Shown: positions 1 through 8,983 of the stretch, in pieces | Numbering within the stretch: position 1 is the first letter of the stretch | Layout: every line of letters starts with the position of its first letter | NCBI RefSeq assembly: GCF_900188105.1 | Contig: NZ_FZNP01000005.1 | Location: forward strand, 186,001-250,000 | From: Actinomadura mexicana | Lineage (GTDB): Bacteria; Actinomycetota; Actinomycetes; Streptosporangiales; Streptosporangiaceae | Direction of reading: 5' to 3' | DNA: 64,000 bases | Position numbers and translations under genes: made by a program | The notes under the pieces: generated by a model | Seen by the model: the letters and a program-made list of their open reading frames with translations, nothing else | What the model was told of the DNA's origin: nothing | Databases searched by the model: none

Positions 1-1288
1 CGTCGCCGATGTCCTCGATGAGGGCGCAGTCGACGCGGTGGTAGCGCTTGGTGCCGCTCAGGATGCGCACCTGCGGGCCGTCGGCGCCGGCCTCGCCCGC
101 CGCGTCGCCTGCGGACGGCTCGGGCTCGCTCTCCCCGGCGAGTTCGGCGCCCGACGGCTCGTGCTCGGGCGCGGGGGCGTCCTCCGCGTCGGAGTCGCCG
201 AACGGTGCGGCGCCGAGGTCGGCGGTGACGTCCGGCGGCGCGGATTCGGTCGCAGCGCCCCGTTCCGCACTACGCCGGGCCTCGGCCTCGGCATCGGCGG
301 GTTCGGCCCTCTCCGGCGCCGTGGAGGCCTCCTCGGCGCCGTCGCCGGAAGCGAACAGGCCCGCGACGGGCATGTCGGTGCGGGTGGGACCGGCCGTGGT
401 CCGCTTCGGGGCGCCGGGGTCCTCGGCGCTCCGGTCGTCGGCTTCGTCGGCGGCCGGCTCGCCGGTCCGCGGAATCTCCGCCGTCATGTCAAAGGCACCG
501 GGCTTGTCGAACGCACCGGGCTCGTCAGAGGCGCCGGGCTCGTCGAAGGCGCCGGGCTTCTCGAAGGCGCCGGGCTTGTCGAACGAGGTGGGGGCGGGCT
601 TGGCGAGGCCCGCGAGGCCGCTCTCGGATCGCTCGGCGCCGGGCTTGCGGGTGGCGGGTGCGGTCCCCGCCGCCTTGCTCGCATCCGACTTGCTCGCATC
701 CGAGGACGCGGGTGCCGACGCCGCCGCGCGCGCCGCGAGTGCGGTGTCGGGCAGGCAGGCGGTGCAGGGGCTGAACCCCTCCTCCTTGGCCTCGGCGTAG
801 GTGAGCTCCTCGGTGTCACGGCCGGCGAGCTGCCGGCAGGTGTCGAGGTGGTAGCGCTTGCGGCCGCGGACGACGAAGACCAGCGTGTCGTCGGGGACGT
901 CGACGGCGGGGGCGGGGATCTCGACCTCGTCGCCGGTGGGGTCGGCCGGGGGCTTGGCCTCCACGGCGCCCTGCGCGTCCTTGGCCGGAGCGGACGCGGC
1001 CGGGGCGCTCTCCCGGCGCTTGGCCCGCTTGTCCTTCTTGGCCTTCTGCGCCTTCTTGCTCGGGCGGGCCGGGCCCGGCGACGCACCCGGGCCGAACAGC
1101 TCCTTGCGCCGCAGGAACACCCCGATGGCCAGGCACACCGCGGAGACGATGCTGACGGCGATCGAGATGTAGATCACCACCAGGGCGTCCAGGCCGAAGA
1201 CCTGGGCGCTGTCTCCGTTGCCCGCGACGATTCCCGCTACCAGCAGGGCGATCGCCACCACCACGAGAACGCCACTCAGGATGATCAC
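1..1288 (-). CDS. membrane-anchored protein with repeated Cys motif (partial, 3' end off window)
   Basis: The reading frame is open from a GTG at 1288 to the left edge, giving about 429 codons without a stop. The N-terminus has two hydrophobic segments (about residues 2-20 and 30-52), followed by a Lys/Arg-rich stretch and a long Ala/Pro/Glu-rich disordered region. A motif of the form YHxDTCxxL...LTxxEAxxxGxxPCxxC appears near residues 145-180, and a second copy starts (KRYHRVDC) at the window edge. This spacing recalls small Cys-based metal-binding modules of the Ada type, which is only a resemblance. Five to six 15-bp units at about 497-590 encode a KPGAF-like pentapeptide repeat. The gene lies downstream of divIVA behind a hairpin. 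Function is unknown. Confidence 0.72.
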   Translation of the reverse strand, partial: MIILSGVLVVVAIALLVAGIVAGNGDSAQVFGLDALVVIYISIAVSIVSAVCLAIGVFLRRKELFGPGASPGPARPSKKAQKAKKDKRAKRRESAPAASAPAKDAQGAVEAKPPADPTGDEVEIPAPAVDVPDDTLVFVVRGRKRYHLDTCRQLAGRDTEELTYAEAKEEGFSPCTACLPDTALAARAAASAPASSDASKSDASKAAGTAPATRKPGAERSESGLAGLAKPAPTSFDKPGAFEKPGAFDEPGASDEPGAFDKPGAFDMTAEIPRTGEPAADEADDRSAEDPGAPKRTTAGPTRTDMPVAGLFASGDGAEEASTAPERAEPADAEAEARRSAERGAATESAPPDVTADLGAAPFGDSDAEDAPAPEHEPSGAELAGESEPEPSAGDAAGEAGADGPQVRILSGTKRYHRVDCALIEDIGD

Positions 1289-1376
1289 AGGGTCACTCCC
1301 ACTCGTTCAGACCGCTAGGCTCCGGGCCGCGCGAAAAAGCCGGCGGCCGGCCCAGGGCACGACCGCCAGGCGCCGC

Positions 1377-1399
1377 GGGGATGGCGGCGCGCCATCCCC
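1377..1399 (-). terminator. hairpin after divIVA
   Basis: Two perfect 10-base arms, GGGGATGGCG and CGCCATCCCC, flank a 3-base loop. The hairpin begins about 40 bases beyond the divIVA stop and lies before the start of the next gene on the same strand. There is no T-tract, which is usual for actinobacterial terminators. Confidence 0.5.
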
Positions 1400-1441
1400 G
1401 GCGCGGCGATCGGAACGACACTATCGCCTGAGGCGTCCGTG

Positions 1442-2362
1442 TCAGCGCCTGTCGTGCGGCGGGTTGTCGCCGCCGGAGTGGAAAGCGCCCGTCGCCGAGT
1501 GCTGGACCTGCTGGGCGTGCTCGGGCGCGGGGAACGTGCCCGGCGCCGGCGCGCCGCCGCCGTTGCGGTTCTCGGCGTGCGGCAATGCGTTCTGCGGGCC
1601 CGTCGGCGGACCGACCTGGGGCGTGTTCTGCTGCGTCTGCACGGGGGCCGCGCCCGGGACGGCGGCGAACGCGCCGGTCTCGGTGCTGCCCGCCTCCAGG
1701 TCGCGCAGCTGGCCTTCCAGGTAGACCTTCAGGCGGCTGCGGTACTCGCGCTCGAAGGCGCGCAGGTTGTCGACCTCGCGCTCGAGCTCCTCGCGCTGCT
1801 GCACGAGCGAGCCCATGACCTGGCGGTGCCGCTCCTGGGCGTCGCGGTCGAGGGCCTCGGCGCGGGAGCGGGCCTCGCTGACGATCTGGTCGGCCTGCCG
1901 GCGGGCCTTGCCGAGGATCTCCTCGGCCTCGCGGCGGGCGCGGCCGAGCGTCTCGTCGGCCTCGCGCCGGGCGTCGGCGATCGCCTGGTCGGCGGTCTGC
2001 TGCGCGAGCGCCAGCACGCGGGCCGCGGTGTCCATGTTGTCCTCGCCGGTGGGAGCCGGGGACATGCCGAGGCCACCGAGGACGGGCTCCGGCTCGGGCT
2101 GCGGCAGCGGCTCGGGGCGGGGAGGCTCGGGCATCTTCTGGATGTCCGGCTTGGGCTCAACGATGGGAGCGGCCATGGCGGGAACCTTGCCGCGCAGGCA
2201 CTCGGCCAGCTTGGCCCGCAGTTCCTCGTTCTCCTGGATGAGGCGGTCGAGCTCGGCCTCGACCTCGTCGAGGAAGGCGTCCACCTCCTCCTCGTCGTAC
2301 CCCGGCCTCAACCTGGTGGTACTGAACTGCTTGTTCCGCACATCGGCGGGTGTCAGCGGCAT
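1442..2362 (-). CDS. divIVA: DivIVA / Wag31 polar growth scaffold
   Basis: This 306-residue protein opens with the diagnostic DivIVA N-terminal domain (LTPADVRNKQF, then RPGYDEEEVDAFLDEVE), which binds curved membrane and leads into a short coiled coil. A Pro-rich linker (about 75-105) and a long second coiled coil (about 115-235, rich in Arg, Glu and Gln) follow. The tail is disordered and Pro/Gly/Asn-rich. In actinobacteria DivIVA marks the poles and directs apical cell wall synthesis. AAGGAG eight bases upstream supports the ATG at 2362. It is the last recognisable member of the division cluster, 57 bases after the YggT-like gene. Confidence 0.95.
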   Translation of the reverse strand: MPLTPADVRNKQFSTTRLRPGYDEEEVDAFLDEVEAELDRLIQENEELRAKLAECLRGKVPAMAAPIVEPKPDIQKMPEPPRPEPLPQPEPEPVLGGLGMSPAPTGEDNMDTAARVLALAQQTADQAIADARREADETLGRARREAEEILGKARRQADQIVSEARSRAEALDRDAQERHRQVMGSLVQQREELEREVDNLRAFEREYRSRLKVYLEGQLRDLEAGSTETGAFAAVPGAAPVQTQQNTPQVGPPTGPQNALPHAENRNGGGAPAPGTFPAPEHAQQVQHSATGAFHSGGDNPPHDRR

Positions 2363-2419
2363 GTTCTCGTCTCCTTGGCGCGCTTGGAGTCTGTCCCCGA
2401 AGGACGGTATCCGATCGAC

Positions 2420-2722
2420 CTAACCTCCGCCGAATATGGAACCGACGAAGACGATCAAGACCCAGACCACAAGGATGAGGACCGTGAAGCTGAGGTCCAG
2501 GGCAACGTTACCCAGCCGGATGGGCGGGATGAAACGCCTGAGGAGTTTCAGCGGCGGATCGGTGACCGTGTAGGTCGCCTCAGCGATCACCAGCACCACC
2601 CCGGTCGGCTTCCATTGCCGGGCGAACGACTGCAGCACCTCCAGGACCAGCCTGCCGATCAGGAACAGCAGGAAGAGGTACAGGACACCCTGCAGGACGG
2701 ATCCAACGATGTTCACGGACAC
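2420..2722 (-). CDS. YggT-family integral membrane protein
   Basis: This 100-residue protein has two hydrophobic segments (about 5-25 and 75-98). The conserved YggT core lies between them, with PPLKLLRRFIPPIRLG preceding the second helix. YggT proteins are small membrane proteins of uncertain role that in Gram-positive bacteria regularly sit between sepF and divIVA, as here. The first in-frame start is a GTG; a second GTG two codons later is possible. The gap to sepF is only 15 bases, so co-transcription is likely. Confidence 0.88.
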   Translation of the reverse strand: MSVNIVGSVLQGVLYLFLLFLIGRLVLEVLQSFARQWKPTGVVLVIAEATYTVTDPPLKLLRRFIPPIRLGNVALDLSFTVLILVVWVLIVFVGSIFGGG

Positions 2723-2737
2723 TCTCGCATGCGACTC

Positions 2738-3274
2738 TCAGCTCTGGTTGAAGAACCCACGTTCTGCCATCCGGGCCTTGTCCTCCGCCGTCACCTCGAC
2801 GTTGACGGGCGACAGCAGGAACACCTTGTTGGTAACACGCTCGATGCTGCCGTGCAGCCCGAACACGAGACCCGCCGCGAAGTCGACCAGGCGCTTGGCG
2901 TCGCTGTCGACCATCTCGGTCAGATTCATGATCACCGGCGTGCCCTCCCGGAAGTGCTCCCCGATCGTCCTGGCCTCGTTGTAGGTCCTCGGATGCAGCG
3001 TAGTGATACGCGCAAGGTCGGTGGTACCGGACTCGTAGAGCGCCACGGACCGTCGCTCGATGGTCGACGTGGAGTGATGGTCGCGATCGCGGTCCGACGC
3101 CTCTTCGGCTCGGGTAAGCTGACCGCCGGATTCGTCATCGCGACGGCGGCCCTGCCCGGTGTCGGTCTCCTCGTCGTAGACCTCGTACTCGTCGTATTCG
3201 CCGTACTTGTCGTCGTAGCGGTCGTCCTCCACAAGGCCGAGGTAGACCGCCATCTTGCGCATCGCGCTGGCCAT
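2738..3274 (-). CDS. sepF: SepF, FtsZ membrane anchor
   Basis: The 178-residue product begins [17 protein letters not shown], the amphipathic membrane-binding N-terminus typical of actinobacterial SepF. An acidic, Tyr-rich linker follows, and then the globular FtsZ-binding domain from about residue 85, with [17 protein letters not shown] and VIMNLTEM. SepF ties FtsZ to the membrane and is essential where FtsA is absent, as in actinobacteria; no ftsA occurs in this cluster. The frame extends 26 codons further upstream, but GGAGG just before the ATG at 3274 and the family N-terminus decide the start. Confidence 0.93.
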   Translation of the reverse strand: MASAMRKMAVYLGLVEDDRYDDKYGEYDEYEVYDEETDTGQGRRRDDESGGQLTRAEEASDRDRDHHSTSTIERRSVALYESGTTDLARITTLHPRTYNEARTIGEHFREGTPVIMNLTEMVDSDAKRLVDFAAGLVFGLHGSIERVTNKVFLLSPVNVEVTAEDKARMAERGFFNQS

Positions 3275-3379
3275 ACGTCCCTCCGTGTCCTGTGGCTTCG
3301 GCGCCGGGCGCGTCCGGCCCCGCCGTTGGACTGATCCGTCGTGGCCTCCCATGTTCAGGCAGGTACCACTCGGGGGACA

Positions 3380-4153
3380 TTACCTGACGATTGCCCGTCG
3401 GCCGCCGAGCAACGCCGTACCGATCCGCAGGTGTGTCGCGCCGCACGCGATCGCCTGCTCCAGATCGCCGCTCATACCCGCACTGACGATCCGCGCTTCC
3501 GGATGGTTCCGCCTTGTTTGCGCCGCCGTCTCCGCGAGCCGGGCGAAGGCGGGCAGCGGGTCCGCGCCGAGGGGCGCGACGGCCATCACGCCGCCGAACT
3601 CCAGGCCGGGGGCGGCGGCGATCTCGTCCGCGAGTCCGGGGACGTCGCCGGGCACGGCCCCGCCCCTCTCCCCCACCTCGCCCGCCTTCCCCGCCTCGTC
3701 CAGGGAGACCTGCACGAGGCAGCGGAGCGTGCGGCCGGCGCGGGCGGCGCCCTCCGCGAGGGCCGTGACCAGTCGCGGACGGTCCACGGAGTGCACGACG
3801 TCGGCGTAGCCCGCCACGGCGCGCGCCTTGTTGGTCTGGAGCCGTCCGACGAAATGCCAGGTGAGCGGAAGGTCGGCGCAGTCGGCGGCCTTCGGGCGGG
3901 CCTCCTGGTCGCGGTTCTCCCCGACCTCGGTGACGCCCAGCCCGGCCAGCAGCCGCACGTCGGACGCGGGGAACGTCTTGGTCACCGCGATCAGCGTGAT
4001 CTCGTCCTCGGTCCGGCCGGCGGCCGCGCACGCGGCGGCGATGCGCGCCCGGACGGCGGCCAGGCCCTCGGCGATCTCGGCGCGCCGCTCGGCCGCGGCG
4101 CGGTCCCCCGCCGCGTCGTCCCCGGCGGCGCCGGTGCGGTCCCGGTCGGTCAC
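3380..4153 (-). CDS. YggS/PLPBP-family pyridoxal phosphate homeostasis protein
   Basis: This is a 257-residue alanine-racemase-fold protein of the YggS (PROSC/PLPBP) family. The Lys that carries PLP lies in LIAVTKTFPASDV, and the C-terminal SAGMSGDLEQAIACGATHLRIGTALLGGR matches the family phosphate-binding end. These proteins buffer PLP and affect amino-acid and vitamin B6 balance. The GTG start at 4153 overlaps the pgeF stop by four bases (GTGA), which argues against longer starts in the frame. A gap of 105 bases separates it from sepF. The position between ftsZ and sepF is conserved in many Gram-positives. Confidence 0.93.
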   Translation of the reverse strand: MTDRDRTGAAGDDAAGDRAAAERRAEIAEGLAAVRARIAAACAAAGRTEDEITLIAVTKTFPASDVRLLAGLGVTEVGENRDQEARPKAADCADLPLTWHFVGRLQTNKARAVAGYADVVHSVDRPRLVTALAEGAARAGRTLRCLVQVSLDEAGKAGEVGERGGAVPGDVPGLADEIAAAPGLEFGGVMAVAPLGADPLPAFARLAETAAQTRRNHPEARIVSAGMSGDLEQAIACGATHLRIGTALLGGRRAIVR

Positions 4154-4878
4154 GTGCCTTCCTTCAGCCAGACATATCCGGCAAAACGCCCGGTGCGCCC
4201 GTCGCGGCGGTAGGAGTAGAGGCCCGGGTCCTCGATCGTGCAGCGGCCGTCGGCGGTCACGCGGGTCACCCCCGCGGACGCGAGCTGCTCGGCGACGCCG
4301 GCGCGGATGTCGAGGCCCGGAGTGCCCTTGGACGTGGTGGCGTACGCGGCGGGGACGGTGGCGGCGACCTCGTCCCGCATCTCCGCGGGGACCTCGTAGC
4401 AGCGGCCGCACGCGGCCGGGCCGATGGCCGCGGCCATCCGGGCGGGGTCGGCGCCCCGCTCGCACATCGCCTTCACCAGGGCCGGGACGACGCCGGCGGC
4501 CGTGCCGGGGCGGCCGGAGTGGGCGGCGCCGACGACCCCGGCGGCCGGGTCGGCGAGCAGGACGGGCGCGCAGTCGGCGACGAGGACGGCGAGGGCGAGC
4601 CCGGGCACGGTCGTGACGACGGCGTCGACCGGGCCCGGCAGGTCGGTCGAGGAGGCGAACGCGACCTCGGCGCCGTGCACCTGCCGCATGAAGACGGTGC
4701 GCTCGGGGTCGGCGCCGAGCGCGGCGGCCGCGCGCCGCCGGTTGTCCAGGACGGCGGCCGGGTCGTCGCCGACCGCGCCGCCGAGGTTCAGGGAGTCGAA
4801 GGGGGGCCCGCTCACGCCGCCGGCGCGGCCGGTGAAGCCGGCGCCGACGCCGTCGCCCAGGGCGACGGCGGTGATCAC
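4150..4878 (-). CDS. pgeF: PgeF/YlmD-type multicopper-oxidase-fold purine nucleoside phosphorylase
   Basis: This 242-residue laccase-domain protein shows the metal-site motifs of the family: [20 protein letters not shown] and [14 protein letters not shown]. Homologues act as peptidoglycan editing factors or purine nucleoside phosphorylases; which activity holds here cannot be seen. The start is a GTG inside the ftsZ stop region (GTGA overlap) and the gene overlaps the yggS-like gene in the same way, so translation is probably coupled to ftsZ. Confidence 0.92.
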   Translation of the reverse strand: MITAVALGDGVGAGFTGRAGGVSGPPFDSLNLGGAVGDDPAAVLDNRRRAAAALGADPERTVFMRQVHGAEVAFASSTDLPGPVDAVVTTVPGLALAVLVADCAPVLLADPAAGVVGAAHSGRPGTAAGVVPALVKAMCERGADPARMAAAIGPAACGRCYEVPAEMRDEVAATVPAAYATTSKGTPGLDIRAGVAEQLASAGVTRVTADGRCTIEDPGLYSYRRDGRTGRFAGYVWLKEGT

Positions 4879-6329
4879 TTCAGGAAGTCCGGGACGTCGA
4901 GGTCGTCGTCCTCGTCGAACACCACGGGACGGCGGCGCTGCCCGGCGGCGGGGCCGCCGTCGTTCTCCCCCGCGTGCACGCGGGGGGAGGGCTGCTCGGA
5001 GGGCGGGCGGGGCGCGGGGGCGCGCGAACCGCCGGACTCGCCGCCGCCGGACGCGCCGGCGTCCCGGTCGGCGGGCGGGCCCGGCTGCCCGGACGCCACC
5101 CCCTCGGACCGGGACTGCTCGCCGCGTCCGCCGGACCGGTCGTCCTGGGCCCGCGCGGGCGGCTGCGCCCGGTCGCCTTCCGGCCGCTGCTGCTGGGTCG
5201 GGACCGGCGGCGGCGCGGCGGCGGCCTGCGCCACCGACTGCTGCTGCGCGGTCGGCTGCGGGACCGGGGGCTCGGACCGCCCGACCCGGCTGGGGATCGG
5301 GTTGGCCGGCGCGGGCGGCGGGACGGGACGCGGGGGCGGGGGCAGCCGCTTGCTCTCCGGTTCAGGGAGCGGCTTGGCGGGACGTCCCTCGTCGAAACCC
5401 GCCGCGATCACCGTGACCCGGACCTCGTCGCCGAGCGCGTCGTCGATGACCGCGCCGAAGATGATGTTGGCGTCGGGGGCGGCCGCGTTGGACACCAGCT
5501 GCGCCGCCTCGTTGATCTCGAACAGCCCGAGATCGGAGCCGCCGGAGATGGACAGCAGCACGCCGTGCGCGCCGTCGATGCTGGCCTCCAGCAGCGGGCT
5601 GGAGATCGCCATCTCGGCGGCGGCGACCGAGCGGTCGTCGCCGCGCGCCGAGCCGATGCCCATCAGCGCCGAGCCGGCGCCGGACATCACGGACTTGACG
5701 TCGGCGAAGTCCAGGTTGATCAGGCCCGGGGTGGTGATCAGGTCGGTGATGCCCTGGACACCCGACAGCAGCACCTGGTCGGCGGCCTTGAAGGCGTCCA
5801 GCACGCTGACCTGCCGGTCGGAGATCGTCAGCAGCCGGTCGTTCGGGATGACGATGAGGGTGTCGACCTCGTCGCGCAGGGTCTCGATGCCGGCCTCGGC
5901 CTGCATCGCGCGGCGCTTGCCCTCGAAGCTGAACGGGCGGGTGACCACGCCGATCGTCAGGGCGCCGAGCGTGCGGGCGATGTTGGCGACCACGGGCGCG
6001 CCGCCGGTGCCGGTGCCGCCGCCTTCGCCGGCGGTGACGAACACCATGTCGGCGCCCTTGAGGACCTCCTCGATCTCCTCCCGGTGGTCCTCGGCGGCCT
6101 TGCGGCCGACGTCGGGGTTCGCCCCGGCGCCGAGGCCCCGGGTGAGCTCGCGGCCCACGTCCAGTTTCACGTCGGCGTCACTCATCAGCAGCGCCTGGGC
6201 GTCCGTGTTGATCGCGATGAACTCGACGCCCTTGAGTCCCTCTTCGATCATCCGGTTGACGGCGTTGACGCCGCCGCCGCCGATGCCGACGACCTTGATG
6301 ACCGCGAGGTAGTTCTGCGGTGCTGCCAC
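4875..6329 (-). CDS. ftsZ: cell division GTPase FtsZ
   Basis: FtsZ is a tubulin-like GTPase that forms the division ring. The product begins with the actinobacterial sequence (V)[19 protein letters not shown]. The G-box [12 protein letters not shown] is present, as is the synergy-loop region [11 protein letters not shown]. After the globular core (about 1-315) comes a Pro/Arg/Ser-rich linker of roughly 155 residues, longer than usual, ending in [10 protein letters not shown], the C-terminal peptide that binds SepF. The frame stays open to 6494, but the GTG at 6329 gives the conserved N-terminus. At 484 residues it is long for the family because of the linker. Confidence 0.97.
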   Translation of the reverse strand: MAAPQNYLAVIKVVGIGGGGVNAVNRMIEEGLKGVEFIAINTDAQALLMSDADVKLDVGRELTRGLGAGANPDVGRKAAEDHREEIEEVLKGADMVFVTAGEGGGTGTGGAPVVANIARTLGALTIGVVTRPFSFEGKRRAMQAEAGIETLRDEVDTLIVIPNDRLLTISDRQVSVLDAFKAADQVLLSGVQGITDLITTPGLINLDFADVKSVMSGAGSALMGIGSARGDDRSVAAAEMAISSPLLEASIDGAHGVLLSISGGSDLGLFEINEAAQLVSNAAAPDANIIFGAVIDDALGDEVRVTVIAAGFDEGRPAKPLPEPESKRLPPPPRPVPPPAPANPIPSRVGRSEPPVPQPTAQQQSVAQAAAAPPPVPTQQQRPEGDRAQPPARAQDDRSGGRGEQSRSEGVASGQPGPPADRDAGASGGGESGGSRAPAPRPPSEQPSPRVHAGENDGGPAAGQRRRPVVFDEDDDLDVPDFLK

Positions 6330-6534
6330 GACGAGGGGCCTTTCCGCTCTCTCCGACCGCCCTGCCCGATCTGCCGACCGTGCCGTCGCGGTGTTCCCGA
6401 CCTGATATTCCGAACCGTGTTCTTCGAGCTGCGTGTTCGAGCTGGTGGTGAGGCTGTGTTCCGAACCCGCGTGCGGGTAAACCCTCACCCTCAACTTGAG
6501 GCTTACAGTTATGTCAACCTGAGGACTGATACGG

Positions 6535-6564
6535 ACAGTAGGGCGGCCTTACCGCCAGGGTCAA
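6535..6564 (-). promoter_or_regulatory. candidate ftsZ promoter in a 313-bp non-coding gap
   Basis: The gap 6330-6642 between ftsQ and ftsZ contains no convincing gene. On the minus strand it has TTGACC (6564-6559), an 18-base spacer and TACTGT (6540-6535), a reasonable housekeeping promoter that would give a leader of about 200 bases. A TTGACA hexamer (6517-6512) and the perfect inverted repeat CCTCAACTTGAGG (6489-6501) lie further downstream in the leader. A dedicated ftsZ promoter between ftsQ and ftsZ is known in streptomycetes. The exact start site is an inference. Confidence 0.5.
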
Positions 6565-6642
6565 CTAACCTCCCCCGAACTCGACCGGCGTGTCGCGGGC
6601 CGCCCGCCTCCGCGGGTTCCCCGCCCGGTCGCCCGGGTGGCG

Positions 6643-7410
6643 TCATTTCGTCTTGAGGACCTCCGGCGAGCTGACGTCGACGGTCCGGACCGCGCGCCCT
6701 GCCGCCGTCCGCCGCACGGCGTCCAGCAACCTGACCTTCTCGTCCGCCCGTTCGGCGGCGCCCCACACCACCGTCTGACCGCCCGCCATGTAGAGGGTCA
6801 CCGCCTCCGGGCCGCTCGCCTCCACCTCGGTGAGCTTGCCGCTGAGGCGTTCGGGCAGGGCGGACAGCACGGTGAGCGCCGCCAGGGTCGCCCGGTCGGA
6901 CGGCCCGGGCGAGGCGACCGTGAGCAGGGGAAGCCCCGCCGGGCGGGACTCCTCGTCGGCGACGGTCACGCCGTGCCGGTCGAGCAGGTGGTAGCCGCCT
7001 CCGCCGCGGAACACCGCGACCGGCTCGCGCTCCCGGACGACGATGCGGACCGTCCCCGGCCAGCGCCGCTCGATCGCCGCCGACTCGACCTCGCGGAGCC
7101 GCTCGACGCGGTCGCGCACAGCGCCCGTCCTGAGCCGCACCATCGGCGTGCCGAGATCGATCCCGGCCGCGGCCACCACCTGGTCGGCGGACGCGAGGCG
7201 GGTGCCCGTCACCTCGACGTGCCGCACCACCAGCAGCCTCGACCCGAGCAGGACCCAGGACACCGCGCCGAGCGCGCCGACCACCAGGAGGGTGACGAAC
7301 ACCACCTTCCAGCGGTTCGCGCGGCCGCGCCCCTCCGGCTCCGCGGCCCCCGGCTCCGGATCGTGCTCCGGCTCCGGCGACGCGCGGCGGCCCGTCTGCG
7401 CCTCGGTCAT
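6643..7410 (-). CDS. ftsQ: FtsQ/DivIB divisome protein
   Basis: This 255-residue bitopic membrane protein has a short Pro/Glu-rich cytoplasmic tail and one transmembrane helix (about 34-56, VVFVTLLVVGALGAVSWVLL). A POTRA domain starting LLVVRHVEVTGTRLAS and the FtsQ beta domain with RRWPGTVRIVVREREPVAVF and DRHGVTV follow. FtsQ bridges early and late divisome proteins in the periplasmic-side space. It sits between murC and ftsZ; murB, found here in some dcw clusters, is missing, as is common in actinobacteria. Confidence 0.95.
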   Translation of the reverse strand: MTEAQTGRRASPEPEHDPEPGAAEPEGRGRANRWKVVFVTLLVVGALGAVSWVLLGSRLLVVRHVEVTGTRLASADQVVAAAGIDLGTPMVRLRTGAVRDRVERLREVESAAIERRWPGTVRIVVREREPVAVFRGGGGYHLLDRHGVTVADEESRPAGLPLLTVASPGPSDRATLAALTVLSALPERLSGKLTEVEASGPEAVTLYMAGGQTVVWGAAERADEKVRLLDAVRRTAAGRAVRTVDVSSPEVLKTK

Positions 7411-7543
7411 GGCCCAAGCCTGACAGTGATCCCCGCGTCCGCGGCCGACCGCGCGGGCGGCGGCGTGTCACGCCCCGTCCCCCGGCAAGCCGTATGCCCC
7501 GACAAGCCCGATCGCCCTGACAAGCCCGGTCCCCCGACCGGCC

Positions 7544-8983
7544 CTAACTCCCCGACGGTCCCGGTGCCCCGGCGAGGCGCTCCAGGACGAGCGGGCCGAG
7601 TTGCGTCACGTCCCCGGCGCCGAGCGTGATGACGACGTCGCCGGGACGGGCGAGCGACGCCGCGAGACCGGGCACCTCGTCCCGCTCGGGCGCGTAGACG
7701 GTCTCGGTGCCGGCCGGGACGGCGTCGGCGACCAGCGCGCCCGTGACGCCGGGCTCGGGGTCCTCGCGGGCGCCGTAGACGTCCAGGACGACCGCGACGT
7801 CGGCGAGGCCGAGCGCGGCGCCGAACTCGGCGGCGAAGAACCGGGTGCGGCTGTACAGGTGCGGCTGGAAGACCGCGACGATGCGGCCCCGCCCGCCCGG
7901 GCCCGCGCCCTTCTCCCCCAGGTAGTCGCGCGTGGCGTCCAGGTCGGCGGTCAGCTCGGTCGGGTGGTGGGCGTAGCTGTCGAAGACTTCGACGCCGCCC
8001 GCCTCGCCCTTGCGCTCCAGCCGCCGCATCGCCCCGCCGAACGCGGCGAGGCCGTCGCGCACCGGCGCGTCGTCCAGGCCGAGGGACCGCGTGACCGCGA
8101 CGACGGCGGCGGCGTTGAGCGCGTTGTGCCTGCCCGGCACGGCCAGCGCGAACTCCCCGTCGCCCTCGATCTCGAAGCGGGAGCCGAGGCCGCGCGGCGT
8201 GAAGCCGGTCACGCGCAGGTCGGCGCCCTCGGCCACCCCGTAGGTCAGCACGGTCAGACCGCGGGCCCGCGCCCGCTCGACCAGCTCCATCGCGACCGGG
8301 TCGTCGGCGCCGGCGACGAGGGTGCCGCCCGGCTCGATCCGGTCGACGAAGCGGGCGAAGTTCTCCTTGACCTTCTCGAAGCCGCCGTAGTTGTCGAGGT
8401 GGTCGGCCTCGACGTTGGTGACGACCGCGATGCTCGGGGCGTACATGAGGAACGAGCCGTCGCTCTCGTCGGCCTCCGCGACGAACACGTCGCCGGTGCC
8501 CTCGTCGGCGCCGAGCCCGGTGGTGACGAGCTGCCCGCCGATGCAGTAGGACGGGTCGGCGCCGGCGTGCTGGAGCGCCACCGTCAGCATCGAGGTGGTG
8601 GTGGTCTTGCCGTGCGTGCCGGCGACCGCGACGGCCCGGCGGCCCGTCATCAGCGAGGCGAGCGCGGCCGAGCGGTGCAGGACGCGCAGGCCGCGCGCGC
8701 GGGCGGCGACCAGCTCGGGGTTGGTGTCGCGGATCGCCGTGGACACCACGACGGTGTCGGCGTCGCCCACGTGCGCGGCGTCGTGCCCGACGAAGACCTT
8801 GGCGCCGAGGTCGCCGAGCTGGGCGAGCAGCTCGGAGTCGCGCGCGTCGCTGCCGGACACGGCGATGCCGCGCCGCAGCATGATGCGGGCGACGCCGGAC
8901 ATCCCGGCGCCGCCGATCGCGATGAAGTGGACCCGGCCGAGCTCGGCGGCCGGCACCACCTCCCCCGGGTCGACCAGGCTCAT
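7544..8983 (-). CDS. murC: UDP-N-acetylmuramate--L-alanine ligase
   Basis: MurC adds L-alanine to UDP-MurNAc, the first amino acid of the stem peptide. The 479-residue product shows the Rossmann N-terminus VHFIAIGGAGMSGVARI, the Mur-ligase P-loop VAGTHGKTTTTSM, the catalytic EADESDGSFL region and the C-terminal DSYAHHPTE. The frame extends into murG, but the ATG at 8983 overlaps the murG stop (ATGA) and gives the family N-terminus. A Pro/Asp-rich, repeat-like gap of 133 bases separates it from ftsQ. Confidence 0.96.
   Translation of the reverse strand: MSLVDPGEVVPAAELGRVHFIAIGGAGMSGVARIMLRRGIAVSGSDARDSELLAQLGDLGAKVFVGHDAAHVGDADTVVVSTAIRDTNPELVAARARGLRVLHRSAALASLMTGRRAVAVAGTHGKTTTTSMLTVALQHAGADPSYCIGGQLVTTGLGADEGTGDVFVAEADESDGSFLMYAPSIAVVTNVEADHLDNYGGFEKVKENFARFVDRIEPGGTLVAGADDPVAMELVERARARGLTVLTYGVAEGADLRVTGFTPRGLGSRFEIEGDGEFALAVPGRHNALNAAAVVAVTRSLGLDDAPVRDGLAAFGGAMRRLERKGEAGGVEVFDSYAHHPTELTADLDATRDYLGEKGAGPGGRGRIVAVFQPHLYSRTRFFAAEFGAALGLADVAVVLDVYGAREDPEPGVTGALVADAVPAGTETVYAPERDEVPGLAASLARPGDVVITLGAGDVTQLGPLVLERLAGAPGPSGS

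Noticed and set aside
1439..3334. A 631-codon plus-strand open frame opposite divIVA, YggT and sepF
   Set aside because: It mirrors three well-recognised minus-strand genes and shows no domain of its own.
6330..6494. A 55-residue N-terminal extension of FtsZ
   Set aside because: The extension is not FtsZ-like, and the GTG at 6329 gives the conserved actinobacterial N-terminus; the region holds leader DNA instead.
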